A DNA stretch of 64,000 bases from Superficieibacter sp. 1612_C1 (GCF_015234305.1 NZ_JADGMI010000001.1:310001-374000), one strand, 5' to 3'; positions 17,228 through 27,490 are shown, numbered from the stretch's first letter. The notes: generated by a model not told the origin, from the letters alone. Numbers and translations are program-made.

Positions 17228-18412
17228 ATGCAGGACGATCACCATGCTTTTATGCCTTACCCGTTCGTACCGGTACAACATGCGTCCAGTGGGCCACTGG
17301 CCGGGCTGACCTTCGCGGTGAAAGATCTCTTTGACGTAGCCGGGTATCCCACCGGCGGCGGCAACCCGCATATGCTGGCGCTGTCCGGAATTAAAACCGT
17401 AAACGCGCCGGTGGTGCTAACGTTACTGAATAACGGCGCGCGATTTATCGGCAAGACGCACACCAGTGAGCTGGCGTATTCGATGAGCGGGCATAACGTT
17501 CACTATGGCACGCCGCGCAACGGGGCCGCACACGACCGTATCCCCGGCGGCTCGTCATCGGGTTCCGCATCGGCAGTGTCCAACGGCGTGTGTGATTTTG
17601 CGCTCGGAACGGATACCGGCGGTTCAGTACGTACGCCTGCCAGCTACTGCGGCCTGTTTGGCCTGCGCCCGACGCACGGCCGTATTTCGCTGGCGGGCTG
17701 CCAGCCGCTGTGCGCCACGATGGATACCTGCGGTTTCTTCGCCCGCACGCCTGAGATATTCAGTGCTGTGGCCGACAGCCTGCTGGGAGACGATCCTCAT
17801 CCGCCCGCGGCAATACAACTGGCCTGTCATCACGCCCTGTTTGATCGCCTTCCCGCACATAGTCAGCAGGCACTCCAGCCAGTGATGCAACGTCTGGGTG
17901 AGACATTTGGTGACATAACAACGATCGCCGGGGCGCTGCCGCCCCTCGACGACGTTTATATGGCCTTCAGGCAAATCCAGGGCTATGAAGCGTGGCAATC
18001 GCAAGGGCAGACGATTGAGCGCTACGGGCTGCAACTGGGGCCGGACGTCAGAGAACGCTTTTTCTGGGGCAAGGCGGTGACGGCGGCGCAGTTTGAACAC
18101 GCCTGTCAGCTGCGCAAACAGTTTACCGGGTGGTGGGAGAGCCAGTTAGGCAATGCCATTCTGGTCATGCCCACCGTGCCGGATGTTGCGCCGCTGCTGA
18201 GCGCCACGGCGGAAGAAATTGAATCCACCCGCCGCCTTTCGCATGATTTGCTCCTGCTGTCGGTGTTGACGAAACGTCCGCAGGTTACGCTGCCTGCCGC
18301 CCATATCAACGGCGCTCCGCTCGGTATCTCATTACTCGGCCCCCGAAACAGCGATCGCCTGCTGGTTTCGCTGGCCGCCACCTTTTTTTCAGGAGAAGAC
18401 GATGAGCAGTGA
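17228..18412 (+). CDS. Amidase-signature hydrolase
   Basis: A 394-residue cytoplasmic amidase with the Ser-cisSer-Lys triad. Lys is in TFAVKDLFD, the cis-Ser in GGSSSGSASAV and the nucleophile in DTGGSVRTPASYC. Family members cleave carboxamides to acid and ammonia. ATG 17228 follows CGAGGAGA, 16 bp after the upstream ATPase stop. The next gene, an M20 amidohydrolase, overlaps its 3' end by 11 bp, so both enzymes are probably translated together. Likely role: releasing ammonia from an imported amide. The substrate is not shown by the sequence, and the protein is shorter than GatA (about 485 residues). Confidence 0.88.
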   Translation: MQDDHHAFMPYPFVPVQHASSGPLAGLTFAVKDLFDVAGYPTGGGNPHMLALSGIKTVNAPVVLTLLNNGARFIGKTHTSELAYSMSGHNVHYGTPRNGAAHDRIPGGSSSGSASAVSNGVCDFALGTDTGGSVRTPASYCGLFGLRPTHGRISLAGCQPLCATMDTCGFFARTPEIFSAVADSLLGDDPHPPAAIQLACHHALFDRLPAHSQQALQPVMQRLGETFGDITTIAGALPPLDDVYMAFRQIQGYEAWQSQGQTIERYGLQLGPDVRERFFWGKAVTAAQFEHACQLRKQFTGWWESQLGNAILVMPTVPDVAPLLSATAEEIESTRRLSHDLLLLSVLTKRPQVTLPAAHINGAPLGISLLGPRNSDRLLVSLAATFFSGEDDEQ

Positions 18413-19670
18413 TGTATTGACCACTCTGGCCGCAGAGATAAAAAATTCGCGTATTAACGGTGAACGACTCTGGGCATCGTTGATGGAACTGGCAAAAATT
18501 GGCGCAACACCTAAAGGTGGCTGTTGTCGGCTGACGCTCACGGATCTGGACCGACAGGGACGCGATCTCGTCATTAGTTGGGCGAAGGCGGCGGGGCTGT
18601 CCGTCACCGTCGACAAAATCGGTAACGTCTTTATGCGCCGCGAAGGGCGCAACCCGTCTCTGCCGCCGATTGTTTCCGGCAGCCATATTGATACCCAGCC
18701 CACCGGCGGTAAATTCGACGGCAACTACGGCGTGCTGGCGGCGCTGGAAGTCGTCCGCACGCTCAACGATCTGCATATTGAAACCGAAGCCCCGGTCGAA
18801 GTGGTGTTCTGGACTAATGAAGAGGGATCGCGCTTTGTGCCGGTGATGATGGGGTCCGGCGTCTTTGCCGGCGTCTTTGCGCTGGACAACATCTACGCGG
18901 CCACCGATAGCGAGGGCAAAACGGTGGGCGAGGAGCTGAAGAACATCGGCTATCTCGGCACGCAGACGCCGGGCGATCACCCGATTGGCGCGTATTTTGA
19001 GGCGCACATTGAGCAGGGGCCGATCCTCGAAGAGGAAGAGAAAATTATCGGTGTGGTGCAGGGCGTACTGGGGATCCGCTGGTACGACTGCATCGTCACC
19101 GGGCAGGAGTCGCACGCCGGGCCGACACCGATGCACCTGCGCCAGGACGCGATGCAGGTTGCCGCGCGCGTCATGCAGGAGGTGGTGGCTATCGCGCGTC
19201 GCAGTGAACACGGGCGGGGGACGGTGGGCATGGTACAGGTGTATCCCAACAGCCGTAACGTGGTGCCCGGTGAGGTTAAATTCTCTATAGACATGCGCAA
19301 CATCAGTGACGACGAGGTGGCGAAAATGGATGTCGCACTGCGGGAATACATCAATACGGTAAGCCAGGAGGCCGGGATGGCGATTACGCTGGAAGAAGTG
19401 AGCCACTATCCTGCCGCACCGTTTCATCCTGACTGTCAGGCAGCCATTAGCAGGGCGGCAGATCAACTGGGCTACCCGTCCCGTCCCATTGTCTCTGGTG
19501 CAGGCCACGACGCAGTGTATATGAGCTATCTTGCCCCCACCGGGATGATCTTTATTCCGTGTAAGGACGGCATCAGCCATAACGAGATCGAATATGCCTC
19601 GCCGGAGCATGTGACTGCCGGGGCGAATGTGCTGCTGCAAGTCATTCTGGACTATGCAAGCGTCGTCTAG
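18402..19670 (+). CDS. M20-family amidohydrolase (N-carbamoyl-amino acid / allantoate type)
   Basis: A 422-residue zinc-dependent hydrolase of the AllC/HyuC/beta-ureidopropionase group. Metal ligands lie in GSHIDTQPTGGKFDGNYG and WTNEEGSRF; EQGPILEEEEKIIGVVQGVLG, ESHAGPTPM and SGAGHDAVYM are further signatures. Relatives split ureido compounds (N-carbamoyl-L-amino acids, N-carbamoyl-beta-alanine, allantoate) to amine, CO2 and ammonia. Last gene of the sigma-54 operon, followed by a hairpin at 19684-19700. The choice among ureido substrates cannot be made by eye. Confidence 0.9.
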   Translation: MSSDVLTTLAAEIKNSRINGERLWASLMELAKIGATPKGGCCRLTLTDLDRQGRDLVISWAKAAGLSVTVDKIGNVFMRREGRNPSLPPIVSGSHIDTQPTGGKFDGNYGVLAALEVVRTLNDLHIETEAPVEVVFWTNEEGSRFVPVMMGSGVFAGVFALDNIYAATDSEGKTVGEELKNIGYLGTQTPGDHPIGAYFEAHIEQGPILEEEEKIIGVVQGVLGIRWYDCIVTGQESHAGPTPMHLRQDAMQVAARVMQEVVAIARRSEHGRGTVGMVQVYPNSRNVVPGEVKFSIDMRNISDDEVAKMDVALREYINTVSQEAGMAITLEEVSHYPAAPFHPDCQAAISRAADQLGYPSRPIVSGAGHDAVYMSYLAPTGMIFIPCKDGISHNEIEYASPEHVTAGANVLLQVILDYASVV

Positions 19671-19683
19671 CGTCACCTTTCTC

Positions 19684-19700
19684 GCCCTTCCAGGAAGGGC
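19684..19700. terminator. Hairpin between convergent amidohydrolase and MocR genes
   Basis: GCCCTTCC and GGAAGGGC pair around a single A, in the 40-bp gap between two converging genes. It has no clear T-run on either side, so termination efficiency is uncertain. Confidence 0.45.
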
Positions 19701-19710
19701 GCTCAGCGGG

Positions 19711-21177
19711 TTACCCCATCTGCATTAATTGTCCCTTCAACACGTCCACCCCTGGCGCGATTGCCTGCGGATCAATCGCGTGAAAGCCCATGCGGAAAAA
19801 GTGATCCGGCGGTGCGTCGCCGAGAAAATGACGGGCACCCGGCTCAATCAGCACGCCCGCATGCGCCGCGCGCCAGGTGAGTTGCCGGGTACTGATATGC
19901 TGCGGCGTGCTCAGCCAGAAGGCATTAGCATGTTCGCTGCCGGCCATCATGTTGCACTCAGGCAGCGATGTGCGTAATGCGTCATGCAGGCGGTCCCAGC
20001 GGCGGGCAGAATCGTCATGATAGCGTCGCAGATGCGTTTCGTAGTGGCCCTGCGCCAGAAAATGCGCCATCTGATACTGAATATTGGTCGGCGGATGGCG
20101 GTACATGAGACGGCGCAGCGCGCGGGCTTCATCGATCAGATCCGGATCGGCGACCATAAAACCCAGCCGCAGCCCGGGCGACAGCGCTTTTGACAGGCTG
20201 CTGACGTAAATCACCCGACCGCTGCGGTCGCTGGCTTTTAAGGCGGGGAGCGGGTTAAGGGTAAAATTACTCTCCGAATCATAATCATCTTCAATAATCA
20301 CCGCGTCATGACGAACGGCATGGGCCAGCAGCTGCTGGCGGCGCGCCTGGCTCATGGTGACGCCGGTTGGCACCTGATGTCCGGGCGTCACGTAGTAATA
20401 ATCGCAGGCAGCGGCATCGTTAAGTTTTATACCCTCGTTGTCCAGCGGATGCGGCACGATGGCCGTTTCGCTCAACAGAAACGTATTAATGGCCTCGCGA
20501 AATCCCGGATCTTCCACTGCCACTCGCGTCTCCCGGTTCATCAGCAGACGGGTCAGCAGATAGAGCGCATTTTGTGAACCCAGGGTGATCAGGATTTCAT
20601 CCGGCGAGGCGGCGATACCGCGTTTAGGCAGCACGCGGGTGCGGATCTGCTCAATCAACATCGGCACGTCCTGATCGATATGATCAACCACCCACGCCGG
20701 ATCGCGCACTCCGCCGTGCAGCCAGTTAGCCGTGGCACGCCAGCTGGCGATCGGAAATTGCCGGGTGTCCGGCTGGCCATAGATAAACGGGTAGCGATAG
20801 TTCTTCCAGCCAGCGGGCTTCAGGATCGACTCCTGCTGACTGGGCGAAATTTTCATGCGTGTGCTCCAGGATGGTGCAGTTTCATCATGGATGAGCAGAT
20901 CCTGGGCCGCAGAAGGGGGTGTCAGGTGGTAATCCGGATGCAGATAATAGCCGCTGCGCGGGCGGCTGATCAGATAGCCTTCACTCACCAGCCCCTCGAA
21001 GACCAGCGCCGTGGTATTACGTGAAACATGGAGCTGGCTGGCGAGCTGACGGCAGGAGGGAAGCGGGCTGTCTGGCGGAAACAGGCCGCTCAGGATCGCG
21101 CTTATGAGGGATTCGCGGACCTGCTCCTGCAAACCGCGCTGCCGGTCAAATTCCACATGCATCAGGTGTCGGATCAT
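19711..21177 (-). CDS. MocR-type (GntR-aminotransferase) regulator
   Basis: A 488-residue fusion. The N-terminal GntR winged helix (residues about 10-75; LPSCRQLASQLHVSRNTTALVFEGLVSEGYL in two parts) precedes an aminotransferase class I fold with PLP motif SSLSKALSPGLRLGF (Lys near 330). Members such as GabR, TauR and PdxR sense an amine or PLP adduct and usually control the neighbouring gene set. It is divergent from the amino acid ABC operon at 21404. A shared 19-base motif in that gap (21252-21270) and at 25278-25296 is a candidate target. ATG 21177 follows GAGGAGGA. Confidence 0.9.
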   Translation of the reverse strand: MIRHLMHVEFDRQRGLQEQVRESLISAILSGLFPPDSPLPSCRQLASQLHVSRNTTALVFEGLVSEGYLISRPRSGYYLHPDYHLTPPSAAQDLLIHDETAPSWSTRMKISPSQQESILKPAGWKNYRYPFIYGQPDTRQFPIASWRATANWLHGGVRDPAWVVDHIDQDVPMLIEQIRTRVLPKRGIAASPDEILITLGSQNALYLLTRLLMNRETRVAVEDPGFREAINTFLLSETAIVPHPLDNEGIKLNDAAACDYYYVTPGHQVPTGVTMSQARRQQLLAHAVRHDAVIIEDDYDSESNFTLNPLPALKASDRSGRVIYVSSLSKALSPGLRLGFMVADPDLIDEARALRRLMYRHPPTNIQYQMAHFLAQGHYETHLRRYHDDSARRWDRLHDALRTSLPECNMMAGSEHANAFWLSTPQHISTRQLTWRAAHAGVLIEPGARHFLGDAPPDHFFRMGFHAIDPQAIAPGVDVLKGQLMQMG

Positions 21178-21251
21178 GGTGTCCTCCTCAAAATCTGCCT
21201 GTTAGTCATTCAGCAAATTCCGTACCAGCCTGAAAAGCACTGACACACGCG

Positions 21252-21270
21252 TTTAACGCAACTGGCTCTA
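21252..21270 (+). promoter_or_regulatory. Candidate MocR site 1 (ABC importer promoter)
   Basis: TTTAACGCAACTGGCTCTA lies in the divergent gap between the MocR gene and the amino acid importer. It agrees at 16 of 19 bases with 25278-25296 upstream of the aminotransferase gene. A related GGCTCCCTA lies about 20 bases further on; MocR proteins often bind such direct repeats. Confidence 0.5.
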
Positions 21271-21403
21271 TTCAGATTGCAAAAAGGCTCCCTACAGTAA
21301 AAACGAATTTAACCGACGTGTGGGGTCGCTGATATCGGCATGCAATTTGCAGCGCATCAGCAATGGCTACCGCGTTTCAGGCAACGCAACAGAGGGCGGG
21401 GAA

Positions 21404-22255
21404 ATGAAAAAATTATTGGGCGCATATTATCTGGCAGCGGCGGTGACGATGGCGTTTTCCTGCCACGCTATCGCCGCCGATTTACCTGAAATCGAAAAGG
21501 CTGGCACGCTGAAAGTGGCGACGGAGGACGATTACGCGCCGTTTAACTTTATGACCAACGGCCAGACCGACGGCTTTAATAAAGATATGCTTGAAGAGTT
21601 ACGCAAATATGCCAAATTCAACGTCGATCAAAGCATTCTGCCGTGGACCGGCTTATTAGCGGCGGTCTCCACCGGACAATATGATATGGCGCTCACCGGC
21701 GCGGTGATTACCGATGAACGCCTGAACGTCTTTAATTTCACTCCGCCGTGGGCTTCCGCGCAGCACTATTTTGTCAAGCGTGCGGGCGACGACTCCTTAA
21801 ATACCATCGCCGCGCTGAACGGCAAAAAAGTCGGTTTACAGGCGGGCAGCGCGCTGCTGGCGCGACTACCGGAACTCAAAGCGATGGTGGAGAAAACCGG
21901 CGGCAAGCTGGGGCCGGTGGTGGAATATCCCTCTTATCCGGAAGCCTATGCTGATTTAGCCAATAAGCGTCTGGACTATGTGATTAACGTGGTGATCTCG
22001 GTAAACGATTTAGTGAAAGCCAAACCGAAAGTGTTTGCCAAAGGTCTGGCGGTATCCGGTCCGGGCTATATGGCCTGGCCAATCCCCAAAAATTCGCCGG
22101 AGCTGCTGGCGTATATGACCAAATTTATGGATCACCTGCGCGAAACCGGCAGGCTGGCGGAGCTACAGAAAAAGTGGTTTGGCGAAACGTATGACAATCT
22201 GCCGAAAGAGCCAATTACCAGTGCCGATCAATTCCATAAATTAGCGGGTCTGTAA
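21404..22255 (+). CDS. Periplasmic amino-acid-binding protein (family 3)
   Basis: A 283-residue solute-binding protein with signal peptide (cleavage near HAIA-ADLPEI). The family 3 pattern is clear: GTLKVATEDDYAPFNF, GFNKDMLEELRKYAK, VSTGQYDMALTGAVITDERL, and later LNGKKVGLQAGSALLARL. Family members bind polar amino acids, opines or related amines. The ATG at 21404 gives the signal peptide and follows GAGGGCGGGGA. It opens an operon with two permeases and an ATPase; MocR probably controls it. Confidence 0.92.
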   Translation: MKKLLGAYYLAAAVTMAFSCHAIAADLPEIEKAGTLKVATEDDYAPFNFMTNGQTDGFNKDMLEELRKYAKFNVDQSILPWTGLLAAVSTGQYDMALTGAVITDERLNVFNFTPPWASAQHYFVKRAGDDSLNTIAALNGKKVGLQAGSALLARLPELKAMVEKTGGKLGPVVEYPSYPEAYADLANKRLDYVINVVISVNDLVKAKPKVFAKGLAVSGPGYMAWPIPKNSPELLAYMTKFMDHLRETGRLAELQKKWFGETYDNLPKEPITSADQFHKLAGL

Positions 22256-22300
22256 TATCGTGCGGCGGGCAACCGCCGCCCGTGAAAAAGGGAGGGCAAT

Positions 22301-22942
22301 ATGGACGTAATGGCATGGCAATTATTGATTGAGGGCGCATGGACTACCCTTTGGATCTCGGGGCTGGCGATTCTGTGTGGCGTGGTTATTGGGCTGTTTA
22401 TTGCCTTTGTCCGCATGATGAAATTGCCAGTCATCGATCAATTATTGGTGGTCTATATCAGCCTTGCGCGAGCGACACCGCTGGTGACGCTGGTGCTGTT
22501 TCTCTTCCTGTCGTTGCCGACGGTGGGAATTAATCTTGATAAAACCGTTGCCGCCATCGTCGCGTTAACCCTGAACACCTCTGCGTTTAATGCTGAGATT
22601 TGGCGTAACGCGTTTCGCAATTTTCCCCGCGAGCAGCGCGAGGCAGCGGAATCGGTGGGGATGCGGCGCTGGACATGGTTCCGGCATATTATGCTGCCGC
22701 AAATGTGGATTGAAAGTTTACCCGCGCTGGTTAATGAAATGTCCTTTTTAATTAAGGGCAGTCCGGCGATTGCAGTGATTGGGGTGGTGGATTTAACCCG
22801 TGTGACGAATCGGATCTCATCGGTGACCTACGAGCCGCTGTCGCCCATTCTGGCGGCGGCGTTGCTTTACATCATTATTATTGGCCTGCTGCTGCGCCTT
22901 CAGGGATTGGCGGAGCGGAAAGCCAAACGTCTGGCGCGTTAA
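22301..22942 (+). CDS. Polar amino acid ABC permease 1
   Basis: A 213-residue HisM/GlnP-type permease with about five membrane helices. The EAA coupling loop appears as EQREAAESVGMRRWTWFRHIMLPQ, preceded by LNTSAFNAEIWRNAF as in the family. The stop codon TAATG overlaps the region leading to the second permease. It presumably forms a heterodimer with the next gene product. Confidence 0.92.
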   Translation: MDVMAWQLLIEGAWTTLWISGLAILCGVVIGLFIAFVRMMKLPVIDQLLVVYISLARATPLVTLVLFLFLSLPTVGINLDKTVAAIVALTLNTSAFNAEIWRNAFRNFPREQREAAESVGMRRWTWFRHIMLPQMWIESLPALVNEMSFLIKGSPAIAVIGVVDLTRVTNRISSVTYEPLSPILAAALLYIIIIGLLLRLQGLAERKAKRLAR

Positions 22943-22956
22943 TGACGGGAGGAGAT

Positions 22957-23622
22957 ATGAATCAATGGGCGATTATCTGGGGTGCGCGTGAAAGCTTTGT
23001 TAACGGCCTGCTGGCGACGCTGGAGTTGTTTATTATTGCTGCTGTCGCAGGGCTGATGATCGGCATCATTCTGTGTTACTTAATGGAATATCAGAATAAC
23101 GTAATTAACCGACTAATTATTGCCTTTGTCAGTTTAATGCGGGCCATTCCCTTTCTGATCCTGGCGTATCTGCTCTATTACGGATTGCCAGAAATAGATA
23201 TCAGCCTTGAACCCTGGACCGCCGGATTACTGGCGCTGATTATTTATCACGGAGCCTACTTCTTTGAGATCCTCCGCAGTCAGCGGCGGCTATTTTCTGG
23301 TGGTTATATCGAAGCGGCAACCTCGCAGGGCTTTTCCCGCTATAAAACCTTTCGCCGGATTATTTTGCCCAATATCTTTTCATCGGCACTACCGCTGATG
23401 GGTAATCAGCTTATTATCTGCCTGAAAGACACCGCCTTTCTGTCGATTATTACCGTGCAGGAAATTACCGCAGCCGCTAACAGCGTGCAGGCGACCTGGT
23501 TTATTCCGTTTAATGCCTTTATTGTCGCTATTGCGCTCTACTGGGGGATTAGCATTTTGCTGGAATTACTGATTAAGCGGTTAAGTGTTTATGGAGCCAG
23601 AAGGGGATTAACGCATGCCTGA
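22957..23622 (+). CDS. Polar amino acid ABC permease 2
   Basis: A 221-residue permease of the same HisMQ type. Family features are RAIPFLILAYLLYYGLP, the segment HGAYFFEILRSQRRL, and the coupling loop GYIEAATSQGFSRYKTFRRI. ATG 22957 follows GGGAGGAGAT at good spacing, so it is preferred to the in-frame ATG at 22942. Overlaps the ATPase gene by 8 bp. Confidence 0.92.
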   Translation: MNQWAIIWGARESFVNGLLATLELFIIAAVAGLMIGIILCYLMEYQNNVINRLIIAFVSLMRAIPFLILAYLLYYGLPEIDISLEPWTAGLLALIIYHGAYFFEILRSQRRLFSGGYIEAATSQGFSRYKTFRRIILPNIFSSALPLMGNQLIICLKDTAFLSIITVQEITAAANSVQATWFIPFNAFIVAIALYWGISILLELLIKRLSVYGARRGLTHA

Positions 23623-24376
23623 TACTACAGCGGTGAGTGTAAAAAATGTCTCTAAGCAATTCGATAATATCGAGGTTTTGCGCGACATTAATTTGACGGT
23701 AGAAAAGGGGACGGTGGTCAGTATTCTGGGGTCGTCAGGATCGGGTAAGTCAACGCTGCTGCGTTGTATGAACTGGCTGGAGCAGCCGGATCGCGGTGAG
23801 ATCCGCATCAGTGGTCAGCGTATCGGGGTGGATGAAGCCTCCGGCAAAAAGATGTCGCATCGCGAACTGTCGCGGATCCGCGAGCGGGTCGGGATGGTGT
23901 TCCAGAGCTTTAATCTCTGGCCGCATCTGACGGTGCAGCAAAACGTCAGCGAAGCGCTGCTCCACGTTAAAGGCATGAAACGCGCCGAAGCCAGCGACAT
24001 TGCCCGTCACCAGCTGGAAAAGGTGGGCATGATGCACAAAGCGGACGCCTATCCGATCACCCTTTCCGGCGGGCAAAAACAACGGGTGGCGATTGCCCGC
24101 TCGCTGGCGATGTCGCCGGAAGTGATCCTCTTTGATGAACCCACCTCGGCGCTCGATCCTGAGCTGGTCAACGAAGTGCTGGGGGTGATGAAAGCGCTGG
24201 CGGCAGAGGGATATACCATGGTGGTGGTGACGCATGAGATGGAGTTTGCCCGCCAGGTGTCGGATGAAGTGGTGTTTCTGGAGAAGGGGCTATTAATTGA
24301 AAAGGCCCCGCCGGAAAAGTTCTTCAGCCAGCCGGATTCAGAGCGGGTAAGGCGTTTTTTGCAGAATAGCCGTTAA
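23615..24376 (+). CDS. Polar amino acid ABC ATPase (GlnQ/HisP type)
   Basis: A 253-residue ATPase with Walker A GSSGSGKST, Q-loop MVFQSFNLWPH, signature LSGGQKQRVAIARSL, Walker B VILFDEPTSALDPE and H-loop VTHEMEFA. The GlnQ-type continuation FARQVSDEVVFLEKG supports amino acid import. It is the last gene of the operon; a hairpin follows at 24383-24403. Confidence 0.93.
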   Translation: MPDTTAVSVKNVSKQFDNIEVLRDINLTVEKGTVVSILGSSGSGKSTLLRCMNWLEQPDRGEIRISGQRIGVDEASGKKMSHRELSRIRERVGMVFQSFNLWPHLTVQQNVSEALLHVKGMKRAEASDIARHQLEKVGMMHKADAYPITLSGGQKQRVAIARSLAMSPEVILFDEPTSALDPELVNEVLGVMKALAAEGYTMVVVTHEMEFARQVSDEVVFLEKGLLIEKAPPEKFFSQPDSERVRRFLQNSR

Positions 24377-24382
24377 TAGCCA

Positions 24383-24403
24383 GCCCTCTCATGGTGAGAG
24401 GGC
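24383..24403. terminator. Hairpin between convergent ABC operon and SDR gene
   Basis: GCCCTCTCA (24383-24391) pairs perfectly with TGAGAGGGC (24395-24403) around a three-base loop, between convergent genes. No T-run follows on the plus strand, so it may act as an RNA-stabilising hairpin or a weak terminator. Confidence 0.5.
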
Positions 24404-24410
24404 GAAAAAA

Positions 24411-25268
<858 letters not shown>

Positions 25269-25277
25269 TCACACCTT

Positions 25278-25296
25278 TTTAACAAAACTGGCACTA
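25278..25296 (+). promoter_or_regulatory. Candidate MocR site 2 (aminotransferase promoter)
   Basis: TTTAACAAAACTGGCACTA matches the site at 21252-21270 in 16 of 19 positions, in the same orientation relative to the downstream gene. It lies in the SDR/aminotransferase gap, so it may control both. The distance to ATG 25358 is about 60 bp. Confidence 0.5.
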
Positions 25297-25357
25297 CCTC
25301 GTGAGGGTCCGGCGGCAGATGATGCAGACATCAACCATCATCAAAGAGGGGCAGCGA

Positions 25358-26695
25358 ATGAAACTGGCACTTCAGGACGATATTGCAATCACCAATAACG
25401 ATGTACGTCAGCTGGATCGCGCATATGTATTTCATTCATGGTCGATGCAGGGCAACCTCAATCCGCTGGTTATTGCCGGGGCGCAGGGGTGTGAGCTGTG
25501 GGACTACGAGGGCAATAGCTGGCTGGATTTCAGCAGCCAACTGGTGAATGTCAATCTCGGATACCAGCACCCACGCGTGCTGGCGGCGATGAAAGCGCAG
25601 ATCGATGAACTGGTCACTATCGCCCCGGCGACCGCTAACCTGACGCGCGGCGAAGCGGCACGCCGTATTATCGAACTGGCCCCGGAAGGGTTCAGCAAGG
25701 TTTTCTTCACCAATGCGGGCGCGGATGCGAATGAAAACGCCATTCGCATGGCCCGGCTCTATACCGGGCGCGATAAAGTGCTGTCGGCCTACCGTTCGTA
25801 TCACGGCAACACCGGCAGCGCGATTGCCGCCACCGGTGACTGGCGACGCGTACCGAATGAGTTCTCGCGCGGCCACGTTCATTTCTTCAATCCGTATCTG
25901 TATCGTAGCGAGTTCAATGCAACCAGCGAACAGGAAGAGTGCGAGCGGGCGCTGGCCCATCTGCGGCGGATGATTGAATGCGAAGGGCCAGCGGCGATTG
26001 CGGCAATTTTGCTGGAGTCGATCCCCGGCACCGCAGGCATTCTGGTGCCGCCAGCAGGTTATATGCAGGGCGTGCGGGCGCTGGCCGACGAGTTCGGCAT
26101 TCTTCTAATCCTGGATGAAGTGATGGCGGGCTTTGGCCGCACCGGAAGCTGGTTCGCTTTCGAACAGGACGGCATTGTGCCGGACTTAATCACCTTCGCT
26201 AAGGGCGTCAACGCCGGTTATGTTCCGGCAGGTGGCGTCATTATCAGCGAGCCGATTGCCCACTATTTTGACGATCATTTCTTTGCCGGAGGGCTGACCT
26301 ATTCAGGACACCCGCTGGCAATGGCGGCGATTGTCGCCACCCTGGACGCGATGAAAGAGGAAAAGGTGGTGGAGAATGCCGCGTATATCGGCGACAGCGT
26401 GCTGCGACCAGGGCTGGAAGCGCTGGCAGCAAAACACCCGCTGATTGGCGAGGTGCGCGGGCGCGGCGTGTTTCAGGCGATGGAGCTGGTGACGAATGCG
26501 CGGAGCAAAACGCCTGTAAGCCCGACGGAGATGGCGAGCATTAAATTCGCCCTGACCGAAGCAGGCGTGCTGAGCTTTGTGGTAGAAAACCGTATCCATG
26601 TCGTACCGCCGTGCACCATCAGCGCGGAGCAGGTGCAAAAGGGGCTGGCGATTTTTGATAGCGTTTTATTGCGATTTAGCGGGCTGGTACGGTAA
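25358..26695 (+). CDS. Class III PLP aminotransferase (omega-amino acid:pyruvate type)
   Basis: A 445-residue aminotransferase. The PLP lysine is Lys282 in TFAKGVNAGY; ILDEVMAGFGRTG carries the PLP-ring aspartate, and TNAGADANENAIRMAR is the phosphate-binding region. The family includes omega-amino acid:pyruvate, beta-alanine, taurine and GABA aminotransferases. ATG 25358 is preferred because GAGGGGCAGCGA lies just before it. With the divergent YdfG-like reductase it would convert an omega-amino acid to a semialdehyde and then a hydroxy acid. MocR/GabR-type regulators commonly control such enzymes, in line with the shared upstream motif. Confidence 0.9.
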   Translation: MKLALQDDIAITNNDVRQLDRAYVFHSWSMQGNLNPLVIAGAQGCELWDYEGNSWLDFSSQLVNVNLGYQHPRVLAAMKAQIDELVTIAPATANLTRGEAARRIIELAPEGFSKVFFTNAGADANENAIRMARLYTGRDKVLSAYRSYHGNTGSAIAATGDWRRVPNEFSRGHVHFFNPYLYRSEFNATSEQEECERALAHLRRMIECEGPAAIAAILLESIPGTAGILVPPAGYMQGVRALADEFGILLILDEVMAGFGRTGSWFAFEQDGIVPDLITFAKGVNAGYVPAGGVIISEPIAHYFDDHFFAGGLTYSGHPLAMAAIVATLDAMKEEKVVENAAYIGDSVLRPGLEALAAKHPLIGEVRGRGVFQAMELVTNARSKTPVSPTEMASIKFALTEAGVLSFVVENRIHVVPPCTISAEQVQKGLAIFDSVLLRFSGLVR

Positions 26696-26735
26696 GTCAG
26701 AAGCCAGAAGGTTAACGCGCGTCGGGTGGCAAACT

Positions 26736-27490
26736 GCCCGGCGGCGCTGCGCTTGCACGGGCCTACGGTGGGGACGGCGTGACGGCGGTGGTTTTGCCTG
26801 CCCGGCGGCGCTGCGCTTGCACGGGCCTACGGTGGGGACGGCGTGACGGCGGTGGTTTTGCCTGCCCGGCGGCGCTGCGCTTGCACGGGCCTACGGTGGG
26901 GACGGCGTGACGGCGGTGGTTTTGCCTGCCCGGCGGCGCTGCGCTTGCACGGGCCTACGGTGGGGACGGCGTGACGGCGGTGGTTTTGCCTGCCCGGCGG
27001 CGCTGCGCTTGCACGGGCCTACGATGGGGAACGGCGTGACGGCGGTGGTTTAACCTGCCCGGCGGCGCTGCGCTTGCGCGGGCCTACGGTGGGGGACGGC
27101 GTGACGGCTGTGGTTTAACCTGCCCGGCGGCGCTACGCTTGCGCGGACCTACGGTGGGGAACGGCGTGACGGCGGTGGTTTTGCCTGCCCGGCGGCGCTG
27201 CGCTTGCGCGGGCCTACGGTGGGGACGGCGTGACGGCGGTGGTTTTGCCTGCCCGGCGGCGCTGCGCTTGCGCGGGCCTACGGTGGGGGAGGGCGTGACG
27301 GCGGTGGTTTAACCTGCCCGGCGGCGCTGCGCTTGCACGGGCCTACGGTGGGGAACGGCGTGACGGCGGTGGTTTTGCCTGCCCGGCGGCGCTGCGCTTG
27401 CGCGGGCCTACGATGGGGGACGGCGTGACGGCGGTAGTGTAGCCTGCCCGGCGGCGCTGCGCTTGCGCGGGCCGACGGTGGGGATGACGT
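26736..27490 (+). repeat. Direct tandem array of 12 REP-containing units (64-65 bp)
   Basis: Units start at 26736, 26800, 26864, 26928, 26992, 27057, 27122, 27187, 27251, 27316, 27381 and 27446. Each begins GCCCGGCGGCGCTGCGCTTG, continues with C(A/G)CGGGCCTACG to complete a REP hairpin unit, then has a spacer containing GACGGCGTGACGGCGGTGG. The first five units are almost identical; later ones vary by single bases or a one-base insertion. REP units usually alternate in orientation, so twelve in one direction is unusual. Small frames through the array are repeat artefacts. It fills most of the 896-bp gap between the aminotransferase and kinase genes. Confidence 0.92.

Noticed and set aside
18306-19676. 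456-residue frame antisense to the M20 amidohydrolase gene
   Set aside because: It is a shadow of a high-GC gene whose forward product has clear catalytic motifs; the antisense product has none.
26736-27490. Tandem repeats as a CRISPR array
   Set aside because: Repeat and spacer are both constant between units, units are 64-65 bp end to end, and no cas gene is present. The unit is a REP hairpin with a constant linker.
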